Assembly: GCA_950106755.1 (NCBI GenBank)
Contig: OX467091.1
Span: 16,757,538-16,821,537, forward strand
Length of the DNA stretch: 64,000 nucleotides
Direction: 5' to 3'
Source of the DNA: Climacium dendroides
Lineage: Eukaryota > Streptophyta > Bryopsida > Hypnales > Climaciaceae
The position numbers and the translations under genes were made by a program. This document shows positions 13,301-24,599 of this stretch, piece after piece. Each line of letters opens with the position of its first letter. Within the stretch, counting starts at the first letter, position 1. The notes beneath the pieces are model-generated. The model ran no database searches. It was not told where the DNA came from and was given only the letters and a program-made list of their open reading frames with translations.

Positions 13301-15020
13301 TGAACAATAAATAGGCAATAAATAATAGGAATTGGAATCTTTGGCCAACCATAGTATGAAGCCTCCAAAAGCCAAGCCAAAGTCCAAACTCTTAGCAACC
13401 TAACAATTGAGATCTAAGTTGGTGGCCTCTCAACCATAGTTTGGGTCTCCATTTCTAGCCAACCCAAACTTTTTTTGAAAGTTCATCACTATGTAGGTAA
13501 TTTATTGTCATGTAGGTAGTTGGAAGATATTGGCCTTGGGACATGTGCTTTCTAGGGTGTATAGCTTTGTTGTACTGTGAATTAGCACCAAATTTTAAGA
13601 CAATAATTAAAAAGATTAGTTAGTAACTAGACTTTAAAATTAGGCAAGGGACAATAGCTATCCTATATGGTGAGTTAACACCAAATTCTAAGGCAAAAAT
13701 CAGGAAGACTAGTTAGTAAGTAGACATCAAGAGTTTTGTTCCAACCAAAACTTCTCCAAACGACACCAAATTCTAACATTTAAGACCATCTATTCTATAT
13801 GTCAAAGCTCTAAGGGGATTTTCTATGATCAAGGGGAAGACAAATTTTCTATGATCGTATAAAGTGAGAAGAGGGGAGGACTTTTACACTTTTTCAAGGC
13901 CTTCTTCCCTTCTCATTTTTTCTAAAACTACCTACAAAATAATCAAATTGAAGCTAACTATTAAAATTCTACTCTATTGTTGTGATCATTTTAACTTTTG
14001 GATAAATGCTCCAAATGCCAAATAATTTGTTCCATTGTCTTCAAAAGACCCAAAATAGTCTTGAGAGCCTCCTAACCCCTACTTCTAGACCATTTTGTAA
14101 GCGGAAACCAATGATTTGTAAACCTTTGAAAAAGGTAGAAAATCCAAATGTTGGAGTTTACTTTTTTTTCAAGATTTCGATTAGCCTAGGTTGTTTGGAA
14201 GTTTTAAGAAAGTAAGAAAAGATTCCAAGTGACTTCATTCAAACATCTTATGCTCATGGAGCATTGGTCAACTTAGCTTAAATCTCATAAATTCATTAAT
14301 AGTTGTTGCTACTGCTGATTTTGGTTCTTATTAGTGTTGGAATGTCATGAAATTTGGTTGGGTACTTATTTAGGCTAAAACACACTATCCTAATCTTTTT
14401 TATGGGATTTTACCATTACTTGGGTAGTTTTTATGAATTTTCCAATGCTAATAAACCAAGCAATAAACATGGTTGACTTCCCATGGAGTCATCTTTTGCA
14501 ATTCAAAAAAATATGAAACTTTTTGGATAGATTCTAGAAAGCCTTTAAATGCTAATTGCAAATTTATACTTTTACTTTGCACTAATAGTGGGAGGATCTA
14601 AATTCATACGTGAATTCATACCTCTTGATTTAATTCCTCCCGAGAGGAATCATTTCCATACTAGCAAATCTAGAAAAATTGTCTTCACTATAGATCTTCT
14701 AGCATGTTTTTAAGCTAGAAAACCTCTCTCCAAATCTCCAATCTTCAATTGCGCATGTTACAAAATTGTGGATTTTTACCTATAAAGCACAACATGGCTT
14801 TTTTCCAATTCTTTTAAATTGGATGGTGACCTATACATGGATTTCCTATAGGTAAGACTTGGTAAGACTTTTGACAACTTGTCTACCTACTCTTCTAACT
14901 TCTCACATGTCATGTACACTTCAAGGATAAATCCAATAGAAGCCTATTTTCGGTGTTTTCCATGAATTTGCCAATAAAGGCTCAAAATAGTCTTAAACCT
15001 TTAACTGACATCCTAAACAC
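10393..15020. other. AT-rich intergenic DNA
   Basis: I find no gene, array or clean TIR pair. Open frames are short and lack codon bias. Confidence 0.5.
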
Positions 15021-15027
15021 CTAATTA

Positions 15028-15333
15028 GACATAGGGATTTATCCTTGAAGTAAATCCCTATGTCCAACAAGGTGGGTATGAAGTAGGTGGTAAATGGAAG
15101 TGCGTAGAGTACTTCTAAACTTTGGGGGAATAACACATGTACCAAATTCATAGGGACTTCTATCAAATATAATGTCAACACTTTTTTTAGGTCTTTTGGA
15201 ATGAAAATACTTATAAAAATGAGCAAAAGAAAAACAAATCTAAGGCCCAAGTCACAAGCACATGGCTCACATAGTACTAGATATTTCTCACTCCATGCCC
15301 ATGAAATTTCTACTTCATACCCACCTTGTTGGA
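15028..15333. repeat. Compound foldback
   Basis: Two inverted repeats sit side by side. A perfect 14-bp hairpin (GACATAGGGATTTA, 15028-15041, with 15051-15064) is followed by a 24-bp arm at 15063-15086 that is exactly reversed at 15310-15333, about 220 bp away. The open minus frame across this region (14993-15472) is most likely chance. Confidence 0.8.
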
Positions 15334-15699
15334 GATTTGCACAAGGCAAGTAGTGAGTCTTAATGTACCTCTCCTTAACCAATCGAAACATGCTACAACA
15401 ACAAAACTCTCCTACATTGACATTATAATCTCTACAAATGGTTGTGATTGATTTGAAGTGAGAAAAATCCACTCAAAAAACCGGAATTCACATCAAAACC
15501 CAAAAGTTCTTCTTTGAATTTCATATGTGAAGTCACGATGATGAGTCCCTCTATCAACACCCTCACTCAAATGACTCTTTATAAACATAGTTTGAAGATG
15601 ATTCCATTGCATGAAACCAAAGTTTGAACAATGTGTCCCTACGACATCTTGGAGTTATAAAGTGTTCATCAAATTGTTAATTCTTAAACATCAACGTGG

Positions 15700-15905
15700 A
15701 CATATGGCATCCAATGGATGATAGAGAATTCTTCTAGTAAGACAGAAATGCAACTATTCATCCTCAAAATTTTGTTGTGAAAAGGAAAGGTCTTCTATAG
15801 TGTATTGACTTCCAATGAGTGCTTTTGCAATTTTGTAAACAAATGATTCACATGATAATCAAAAGAATGATTTCTACGATCACCACTTTGTTTTTTAAGG
15901 GTTAA
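15700..15905 (+). repeat. Dispersed repeat G, copy 1
   Basis: This stretch shares TGCAACTATTCATCCTC, AAAGGAAAGGTCTTCTA, CAATGAGTGC and GATTCACATGATA with 38440-38688 and, less closely, with tandem units at 39525-40085. Its right end reads TTTTTAAGGGTTAA, like the TTAA-family termini. Confidence 0.65.
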
Positions 15906-15977
15906 AAGGGAGTCCTATAGTTGAGGAATGGAAATTAGTAGTCTTGAAAGTGAGTATTGAAAAAGTTGTAGTTTTAA

Positions 15978-16606
15978 CCCTTAAATGCCCAAGGCCTATT
16001 TTGAGCTTCTTGGAATTTGCTTTAAGTTGAAAAAAAAAGTCAACATTTTAATAAGTTGTATCAATTTTTTTTTGAATTGTAACCATACAAATTCAAACTA
16101 GACATGTTTGAGATCACATAGGAAAAAAAACAAAAACAATATCACTTATGGATTGAAAGATTATAATGTTTGATCATCAAGGTGTTAAAACTATGAAAAT
16201 CTTTCAGCTCGCTTTTTGCATGTCAAATCTAAAAAAATGGTCACCAAAAAAAATAAGGTTGAGGGACTAACATTCATAACCCCAATCAATTTATGGCTTC
16301 TCAAAATCTACTCTATAGTTTTTTTAAATGAATTTTTAATGTGATTTTTTCTCCAAGATCTAGTGTATTTGAGGCTCATTTTCAAGAACCCCTCAACACC
16401 ATAGAAAGTCAAGATTACAATGGACACCTTTGCACAAAATCTTGAATAGAAAATTACAATCATTCATTTTCAAAATTGGATTTTTGTTGCTAAAACTAGA
16501 CTTCAAAAAGAATTTGTCAAAAATATAAACTATTAAAAATAGCAACTTAGTTGGATATTATTTAACTTTAAAGTATTGTCAACACCAAAATTTGGTGCCT
16601 CGGACA
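15978..16606 (+). mobile_element. TTAA-flanked MITE, family 2, copy 1
   Basis: The left flank is TTAA and the end is CCCTTAAATGCCCAAGGCC. The right end is degraded near TTAA at 16607-16610. Its roughly 630-bp interior aligns in inverted orientation with 27884-28530 and directly with 52620-53110. No coding frame is present. Confidence 0.75.
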
Positions 16607-16930
16607 TTAAGCTTCAATCTTTGTAATGCAACAATCTACTTGAATGTGTGAAGTTGAAGTTGTTGGCTAGAAAATGGAACTATGTATTTAAAAGAAAACA
16701 GAAGATGGAAAATACAAGTCAAAAATTGATGTGCTTGGCCATATAACTTGGCTAGGTCATTTTCATTTGTTTCTTTTGGATCTATTGAGTTCTAGTGGAA
16801 CTTGTTAATGACATATACTATAACTTTAACCATTCTATACCTAGTTTAAATGAAAAGTCTATTCAATTTGGATCCCATGTCTTATCTCAAGGACAAGAAC
16901 AAGTGCCCCTTGAACTACATACCCCTATGA

Positions 16931-17140
16931 GGAATTTTGTTAAAATGGTGCCATTTTGCAACTTTGGCACTTTAACAATTTAGACCATGCTATCTTAAAT
17001 GTATTCATGTCCTAAATGTCACTTTTATGGTTTAGACCGCACAATCTAAAATGTACACCTATCCTAAATATGTCACTTTAATGTTTAGATTGTATGGTCT
17101 GAAAATGGCATGTAGAAGATGCAATTTTAATGAAATTCCC
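16931..17140. mobile_element. GGGAATTTC-ended foldback MITE, copy 3
   Basis: The left end is GGAATTTTGTTAAAATGG and the right end TTTTAATGAAATTCCC, with internal blocks around TTTAGACCGCACAATCT. It is longer than copy 1 because of duplicated internal blocks. Confidence 0.75.
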
Positions 17141-17344
17141 TATCTATGTTAGCAAGGAGACTTTATGTTAACTTCAATCAAGAAACTCATGAATGTGCAT
17201 AAAAGTAGCAAATATGTTTTGATGTATTAATAGTTTTTGGAAGAAACAAGACGTATTTAAGGAATGTGAATTCTATGAATTAAATTCCATATTATAGGTG
17301 AAGAGTGTTGGATTGGAGGTCATTGAATGGTATATTGCATATTT

Positions 17345-17584
17345 GGGGAATTTCCTTAAAATGGCAGTCGCTCCGCAACTTTGGCACTTTTATAGTTTAG
17401 GCGGCATAGTTTGAAATCTATACCAGTTTTAAATCTTTTAAATCTATATCATTCCTAGATGGCACTTTTAAGGTTTAGACCGTGCAATTTGGAATCTATA
17501 CTTGTCCTATATGGCACATTTGTAGTTTAAACTATGCAGTCTGAAAAAAGGCACATGGAATATCACCATTTTAACAAAATCCCC
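17345..17584. mobile_element. GGGAATTTC-ended foldback MITE, copy 4
   Basis: The left end is GGGAATTTCCTTAAAATGGC and the right end CCATTTTAACAAAATCCCC, with the same internal GTTTAGAC / CAGTCTGAAA blocks. It lies only about 200 bp from copy 3 and has a similar repeated internal structure. Confidence 0.75.
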
Positions 17585-17831
17585 TATGTATACACATAAT
17601 AATGTCTAGGCATAGTTTGAAATTATACTCACATTTGGGTCAAGATTAGAAGGATAGAAAGAGCTTTGTACTGTTTGTTATAGTAACTTGTTTTCAAAAA
17701 TTTGGGCATTCATCATGAGTGTATAACATCTTTAGGCTGTGGTGTTGATGATTGATGGTTTTTGAATTTTTTTTATTGCTTGGTTGTAACATCGGCATTA
17801 GTGACATGTACAAATTATTATTGTTAATGCA

Positions 17832-17887
17832 GTAAACTACATCTTTTGAGTACATTGTGACAAATGTACTCAAAAGATGTAGTTTAC
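17832..17887. repeat. Perfect hairpin, 25-bp arms
   Basis: Arms 17832-17856 and 17863-17887 are perfect reverse complements with a 6-base loop (GTGACA). The arm starts GTAAACTACATCTTTTGAG. No surrounding longer TIR was found. Confidence 0.92.
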
Positions 17888-18622
17888 AATGAGTTAAAAA
17901 AAAATTAAATCAAATTTTTTCCATCCCAATTTTTTTTAAAAATAAAATAAAATATTTAATTAAATTTAAATAATTTCAATTAAATTTAAAAAATTTACTA
18001 CACCAACACTACTCACAAGGTCAAACATTGTAAGATTTATTAGCTCTATCCAAAAAACAAAGACTATGGCATCAACTCTAGTTTCAAAATTTGAATTTCA
18101 AAATCTTATCAACACCCACATTCACATTGCACAACGCAATAAGGTTTTATTGGAGTAGGAATATGGGGTCCAACTAGTCAATAAATTAACCTATGATAGA
18201 GCCTTGTGGTTACACTATTCTTTTTTTTTCACAAAATGGCACAATCATGAATATTTAGATGTAAGCAAGCAAAAGTGTGACAAAAATTCAAACAATAGAG
18301 ATTAGGTTAATTCATTGAATGAAATATTTGAATCTTGAAAAGACAACCTTCCTTAATGACCAATTTCATGAAATTGCAGTAACTAATATTTTGGTACAAA
18401 GATATAAATAAAAACATTCAAAAATTTTAAAAAAGGGATGAGACATTAAAGGGTTAACAAAGTAGGAGGCCTCCCATTATACTTCGATAGTACATCATAG
18501 TGAGGCCAAGGAGTCTTGGAATTCAAGCAATGCCTCAATCACATTCTATTGAAATGGTTCAAGGTAATCCCACAATTTAAACCCCATTACCAAAACAATA
18601 TTAATGAATAGGTATAGAAAAT

Positions 18623-18790
18623 GTCAATTTCGTTAAATTGATAATATTCAATTACTTTGGCATGGATTAGGCAATACAACCTAAACCCTAAATCTATATA
18701 TGTCCTAGTTTGTATCATGAAATTAAACCTTGGTAAAGATACATGTATAGATTTTGATTTGTGCAATATCATCAATTTAACAAAATTGAC
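18623..18790. mobile_element. 168-bp MITE with GTCAATTT ends
   Basis: The TIR GTCAATTTCGTTAAATTGA is mirrored by TCAATTTAACAAAATTGAC at the right end. A second copy lacking its left end lies at 22156-22275. Confidence 0.8.
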
Positions 18791-19357
18791 ATTAAATACA
18801 TGATTGAATGATCTGACCACCTTCATGACCTTACTTGTTCTTCTTTAGTTAGTATATTGCCAATATGAATTCACTCCTGAAAGAATTTTGGTACCCAATA
18901 TCAAATGTAGGCAACCAACAAGGGTTTTGACATTACATGGTTGGTTCATTATACTAAGTTATATTTTTATGTTTGAAATCAAGATTAAGTTATATAATAC
19001 AACCTCGTTCAATTATTGAGAGATGCTAGACTAAACCAAATAGAATACAAGTCAAAATTCCCATCTCATGAAGTGAGCATAAATATTATTATTGGTACAA
19101 CTATTGCAAATTCTGCAACAACCTCCTTGTTGCAGAAGAAACATATTATAATTTTTTTGGATCACTAAATTCTAAATGAAAATGCATAAGAATGAATACG
19201 TGCCCATCTAAATGGATGAAAATGTGACAATGGGTCTAGATGTTGGGTCTTGACACTATGCACTGAATGTAATAGATATAAAAGTTATTTTCCATTGTGA
19301 AACAAATTTTATGAATCAATCTAAGTAAGAGTTTTCAAAATGTGCAACACATATTAA

Positions 19358-20299
19358 CCCCTAAAGGACCAAATACCATTTTTGGGCAACATAACAATTT
19401 TGGGCAGCTTACTACAAATGGAATATTTGTTTTTTTCTTTGAAATTTTCACACATGTCCCCAAGGAGTAGCTTTAGGGCCCAACAATTTTCATAACTTTT
19501 GACTATATGGTTAAAAATCTATTGCATGATATGTAATTTTTAGTGTTTGGTGGGCAACCTGGATAGCCCAAAAATCTTTTTTAAAAATTAATTTTTTTTA
19601 AAATAAAAATTTGAATTTGTTTCTCTAAATTTATATATACATGGAGAGCTTTGAGTCATTCCATTTTGATTAATGAGATGAAATTTATGAGGAGTTTTAG
19701 TTTCGGATAGTTTGTGGGTAGTTATGGAATCTCTGCTCTAAAATAAACTTTGAAGTCCTTTATTTCAATTTTCAATATTATTGAAAAAAATAAAAACATT
19801 AGGTGTAGATTGTTCAATACAACAACACAACCATTGGGATTTGCATTTTTCAATTCCATAAATAAATTGTTAACAACTTAGTATTTGAATCATTCTCTAC
19901 TTCTTTCTACTTGTTATTTTTTTCCTATATATTGTACAATTCCAAATGATCTAAAATCTTTTAAGCATGTAGCCAACTTGCTTTGAAAAACGAATCCAAA
20001 GAATAACCACAATTTTGGACATTTTTCCATACAAATGTGACATTGTGAAGTGCAACTACTTGGTTTTTCATAGAGACAAAAAAAAAGATTATTGTCACTT
20101 CAAATGCTAATATTTTGCAATCTACACAGTGGAAATATCTGAAATTTTTTTCACATCTTCTCAAACTAGTGTACTACAAGATCTAATGGTTACATGTGTC
20201 CAAAAATGTTTTTTTTTTATTTTTAAATTTGGTACTTGTACTAGAAATGACAGTTTTGTTGCATTTTTGGTAAAAACATAGTCTCTAACCTTTAAGGGG
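19358..20299 (-). mobile_element. TTAA-flanked MITE, family 1, copy D (inverted)
   Basis: It is bounded by TTAA at 19354-19357 and 20300-20303, with ends CCCCTAAAGGACCA and ACCTTTAAGGGG. The right half, read on the minus strand, matches the left half of copy B (blocks around GATCTTGTAGTACACTAG and AAAAAAATTTCAGA). Confidence 0.75.
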
Positions 20300-20745
20300 T
20301 TAAGAGAACATAAAAGAGAGCATAAAAAGGAAATTTTCATACCATATACCAAATCTTGAATTGTACTAGTACAAATTTTTCCATCATTGTATAATTCATG
20401 TAATACTTCAAAAACCTCAAATAACCAAATTTACATTATTGTAGTCTAAACTGTCTTTATCAACAAAATTAGGTGTGTTCTTAGTAATATTCACCATTTT
20501 TGTAAGGCCTTGGACAACCCCAATTTGCAATGTCCATCAAATTAACAACTAAAAGAATAATTGTAATCTTTTAACTCCAATTCTAACATGTTACAATGTA
20601 CCAAAAAGATGTCTTCTACTATATTAGTTGCGTCTCCCTCCCTCCAAAAAACCTGAGCCATTGATCGGATTCAAAAAAATAAAATGACCCTTCTCCCAAC
20701 CGTTGATGAAGCATCCCATTGAGAAAAAACAAGAGCCTTAGGATC

Positions 20746-20935
20746 TTGATACGGATACGGTATGATATAGATATGATATGATTTAATACTAATACAATAT
20801 GGATATGGATACGATACAAATGTGGGTTAGATATGAATACAATATGGATACATGATATGGATACAAATATGAATTAGATATGGATACAGATATGGGTTAG
20901 ATATAGATATAGATACGAGATATATTCCATATCAA
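20746..20935. repeat. Degenerate GATATG minisatellite
   Basis: Units of GATAYG/GATATGGATAC with interspersed TTAGATATG are repeated irregularly for about 190 bp. Confidence 0.85.
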
Positions 20936-20988
20936 ATGCCACCTCCATCCCCATTTGAAAATTACAAAGGGATGTGATGAAGACATCA

Positions 20989-21212
20989 TAATGCAAGTCA
21001 TTACGCCATATAATTGGAGATATTTTCTAAAAGAGACCTACAACTCAATGCTTAACGTTTGTTTAATTGACTTATTTTGGCCAAGCTTCATATTGCATGA
21101 TAATGCAAGTCATTACTCCATATAATTTGGAAATATTTTCTAAAGGGACCTACAACTCAATGCTTAATGTTTGCTTAATTGGTGATATTCCATTACTTTG
21201 GCATAATGTTTG
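20989..21212 (+). repeat. 112-bp tandem duplication
   Basis: TAATGCAAGTCATTAC and the following 80 bp at 20989 recur at 21101 with few changes (ACCTACAACTCAATGCTTAA in both). The right end also carries a short duplication of GGTGATATTCCATTACTTTG, which reappears at 22157 beyond the inserted MITE. Confidence 0.85.
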
Positions 21213-21217
21213 CTTAA

Positions 21218-22151
21218 CCCTTAAAGGACCAAGGCCTTATTTCTGCCAAAAAACACTCAAAACTGCCATTTCTGTAGCAAAGAGTAAAAATATTTGAAAA
21301 TTATTTTTTTTGCACATCCAACCGTAGGATCTTATACCTTACTAGTATGGAAATGTGTGGAAAAAATTTCAGAAATTTTGACCACATAGATTAAAAGACA
21401 TTTGCATTTAAAGTGAAAAAAACAATTTTTTCAGCACCTTGCGGGACTGAATTATTTGACTTTGAACTTTTTTAACTTAAATTTTTTGCACCACAGAGTT
21501 TTGAGCTTTAAATCCTTATTGTGGGAAATTGAGTTGAGAATCTAGAAAAAAAGAAAATTTTAAGAAAAAGATTAATTTTCATGCTTAAAAAAATTGTTAA
21601 GTAGAAGTAGGTATGAGAATGAAGAAAAATCTAAATTATTAATATCTTTAAGATGGAATTAAAATGCACTAATCCCAAAGGTGAGATTGTTCTAGCAAGC
21701 AAACAAAATCATGTAAATTTTTTTTTTTAGAATAATTGTACAAATTGCATTCAGAAATGAATTCTATAAGTTATTTTTTCAGGAAGATGCTCTAATTGCC
21801 CGATAAACAAGATTGTCCATAACTTTCTCATAATAAGTCCAAATGGAATGAATCAAAGCTTCCCATGCAGAGAAAAGTATAATCCACAAGAAAAAAAATA
21901 CAAAAAAGAAAAATTCAAAATTTTGCAAATTTTTTTTTGCTGCCCGGATTGCCCCCCGTCCCCTACTTTGAGCTTATTTGGTCATAACTTTTGTTTCTGG
22001 GCACCAAATGTGAAAAAAATTATATTCCCACAAAGCTCATCAGTTTTTCTATCTTCAAAAAAAGTTTCAAAAAATCATGACAAAATTTCAGCCCGTAGGT
22101 ACCTGCCCGAAATCCAATTTGTCCCCCCAAGGGACAATGGTCCTTTAGGGG
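21218..22151 (+). mobile_element. TTAA-flanked MITE, family 1, copy B
   Basis: This is the best preserved member. TTAA lies at 21214-21217 and 22152-22155, with left end CCCTTAAAGGACCAAGGCC and right end ATGGTCCTTTAGGGG. It is 934 bp with no transposase. The flanking DNA reads continuously across the TTAA when the element is left out. Confidence 0.85.
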
Positions 22152-22611
22152 TTAATTGGTGATATTCCATTACTTTGACATGATTCAAGCCACATGGCCT
22201 AAAATCAGCCCTCCTTTGTGGCCTGAAATTAGTCCTTTGTAGTTTGTGGATCATCGCCAATTTAATGAAATTGACGTTCTTAACAAATATCCAAGTGCCA
22301 CAGCCTAGATTGTAATCAAGTTACACTCTTCTACCATCTATTTGTGAAATTGGGTATGGATTTCAATTCACCAAATTCCACTCTGGATTCCAATAAATTT
22401 CATGTATGGGATGCTGCTGGGCTTCATTATTGTGCTTCATCTCCAGCCAAGGACCTCCTTTCTACTTGGTGTCTTGTTCAGGAAGGAAGGAAATATATTT
22501 GAAGGTATTGTTGGGTTGATGTTTATTTTCATTGTGCCTCATTCTCACTGTAGTTTGGAGCTTGGAGCCCCATGAAGAAAATACAATCCATATAAGTTAC
22601 GTTTCTTATAG

Positions 22612-22697
22612 TTGCATTAAAAGTATTGCCCAGTTTTGATGAGAAATGGCAATGTTGCATTAAAAGTATTGCCCAGTTTTGATGAGAAATGGCAATG
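22612..22697. repeat. Perfect 43-bp tandem duplication
   Basis: Two identical 43-bp units (22612-22654 and 22655-22697) begin TTGCATTAAAAGTATTGCCC. Confidence 0.95.
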
Positions 22698-23265
22698 ACG
22701 TGGGTGCACACATTCTGCATGTTCCAAGTGCATATTTTGCCTTACAATGAAGTTGTGCATGTTTGAAATCGCAACCAAATCACGCAAATCGCAAGCAAAC
22801 ATTATAAAATTCCATATAGTTTCTTATTGAATGCGTGAGACCAACACAAAAATCTAAATTAGTGAAACTTCCACGCAATTTCCAGTTATGTTTTCTCATC
22901 ATCCATCTCTGCAGAACGAAGGACAAATAATACTCCTCTAAGGCAAGTCCGTCCTAAGCTCTTCACTCTATGAATTCCCGCAAACTACACACTCACTCTA
23001 ATTGAAATGTGACCTTGAGTAGGCTAACTCCTATAATGTGGTGAACCGCGGATCACTTACTAAGAAATTGAAACCGATGAATACAGTGAAGCAAAACTGT
23101 TTATGCTTTCGTTGTTGAACAGTACTTTTCACCAGTTGGATATCTTCTGAAGTCTGAACACAAAGAGCCTTGAAAATTCTTTGTTCAGAGTCGAAATGGG
23201 AGTGCACACAGGTGGAAGGTCCAGACTCCGGCCCAGCATCTTATCTGTAGGCTTTCATCTTGTAC

Positions 23266-24576
23266 TTAGTGCAGAAGGGGCAGAAGCTTACGAAAGGGTT
23301 GTGGCGCCTGCGTTGTCTCCAATGCCCAGCTGGGTAGCTTTGAAGGTTCACGAAGCGTAGTGTCAAGACTAGTGACTGATCCTTCAGAATTCACAGAGTC
23401 ACAAGGACTAGAAAGCCTCTTAATTCCCACCATCTTGTCTCCCACTTTTAAGGTCAAATCTAGCTCAAGCTTCTCACCTCCGCCAACTGGCTCCTCCTGC
23501 ATTCTTTCACCAGAGCTCGAAGGAGGCACTGAAGTCGGGGCCATGCGGGCCCTGACCCTCCGAGGAGCCGGATACGCCAGGTTTTCTAATTGCACACCTC
23601 CTTGCCCAAGGCCATCCCTCCGCCTCTCTGCATTCGTATTTAAACGGTTCCAACTGTCACATTGCTTAATATCTTTCTGCCAAATGGAACATGGTTCCAC
23701 ATTGACCGCTTCCTGACGCCAATCGTTACTGTTTCGATGAACATCTGTTGCACGCTCTTTAAGTTCCAGGCCTTTAGCTGCAGGCAATTCAACACCGAGA
23801 TTCATAGCATCTCGATCGAGAAGAACGTCTGCTGATGTGTTCGATGAGAAGGGAATCGCTGACATTTGAGTAGGATCGTCAACTGTGCCAACTAAAGGAA
23901 TGGGAAGGTTGCCAGATATGGCAAATGCCGGACTGTATGGTGCAGAGGAACTCAAGTTCGCAGGCAAGCAACTGGAGGGAGACCGAGGGCAAAGTTGGCC
24001 ACCTTTCAGAACTGTGTCAACAGCCGCCTGACAGATTTGCCAGTTTCCATTCCAAAGAAGACCCACTGCGCCAAACACTGGATTCACTGTTCGTCCACAG
24101 GCCTCGTACAGTAGAGACTGAAACAACGCTGCACGTCAGCAAAACACAAGCCATGGTTACTGCCCACTGACGTCATGAAGATAAGAACATGGAAAAGGAG
24201 TCTCGCCACTGTAAGTAAGAAAGGCAAGTAAAAATCACTACATACGAAAGGTCGAGCCGCAGTTAACTGCTGGCAATCTCTAAGGCAAGTTCATTCATTC
24301 CAGAAAAATGTCACAATACAAAGTAATGACTACAGAAAATAAGTGATTCACAATCAGCGATTGCAAAGTATCACGTAGGAATCAACGCATACCAGGGCGC
24401 TGGTTATCTGGCACGGCGCTGATGAAGCCCATAAGTCCCGCGCGGCCGAAGAACTTGGCCACGAACACAGTGGCGTAGCCTTGAGCTTCCGAGCTCTCAA
24501 TCCACTGAAGGCAAGGACGAAGGACACAAGCGTCGCTGCAACCTTTACGCAATACACGACAACCATTGCAACTCAT
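23266..24576 (-). CDS. LBD: Class II LOB-domain (LBD) transcription factor
   Basis: This two-exon gene is complete and encodes about 348 residues. Exon 1 is 24576-24393 and exon 2 is 24128-23266. The 264-bp intron (GTATGC..GTGCAG, phase 1) sits at the usual LBD position, joining QRP to [15 protein letters not shown] chose the ATG at 24576 because the protein then starts MSCNGCR, as class II members do. The LOB zinc motif C-x2-C-x6-C-x3-C is at Cys3, 6, 13 and 17. The GAS-like block and the conserved GAVGLLW segment end near residue 105. The class I leucine-zipper spacing is absent. The long variable tail has LELDL (about 282-286), an LxLxL EAR-type repression motif. Class II LBDs are nuclear regulators linked to nitrogen and anthocyanin control; which paralogue this is cannot be told. 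An acceptor-like TATTTTCAG just upstream hints at a 5' leader intron. Confidence 0.97.
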
Positions 24577-24599
24577 TTTGCAAGAGGTCACTGAAAATA

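Noticed and set aside
14993..15472. 159-codon minus-strand open frame
   Set aside because: It lies in AT-rich DNA across an inverted repeat, has no motif and no codon bias, and is most likely chance.
23360..23716. 118-codon plus-strand frame
   Set aside because: It is antisense to exon 2 of the LBD gene.
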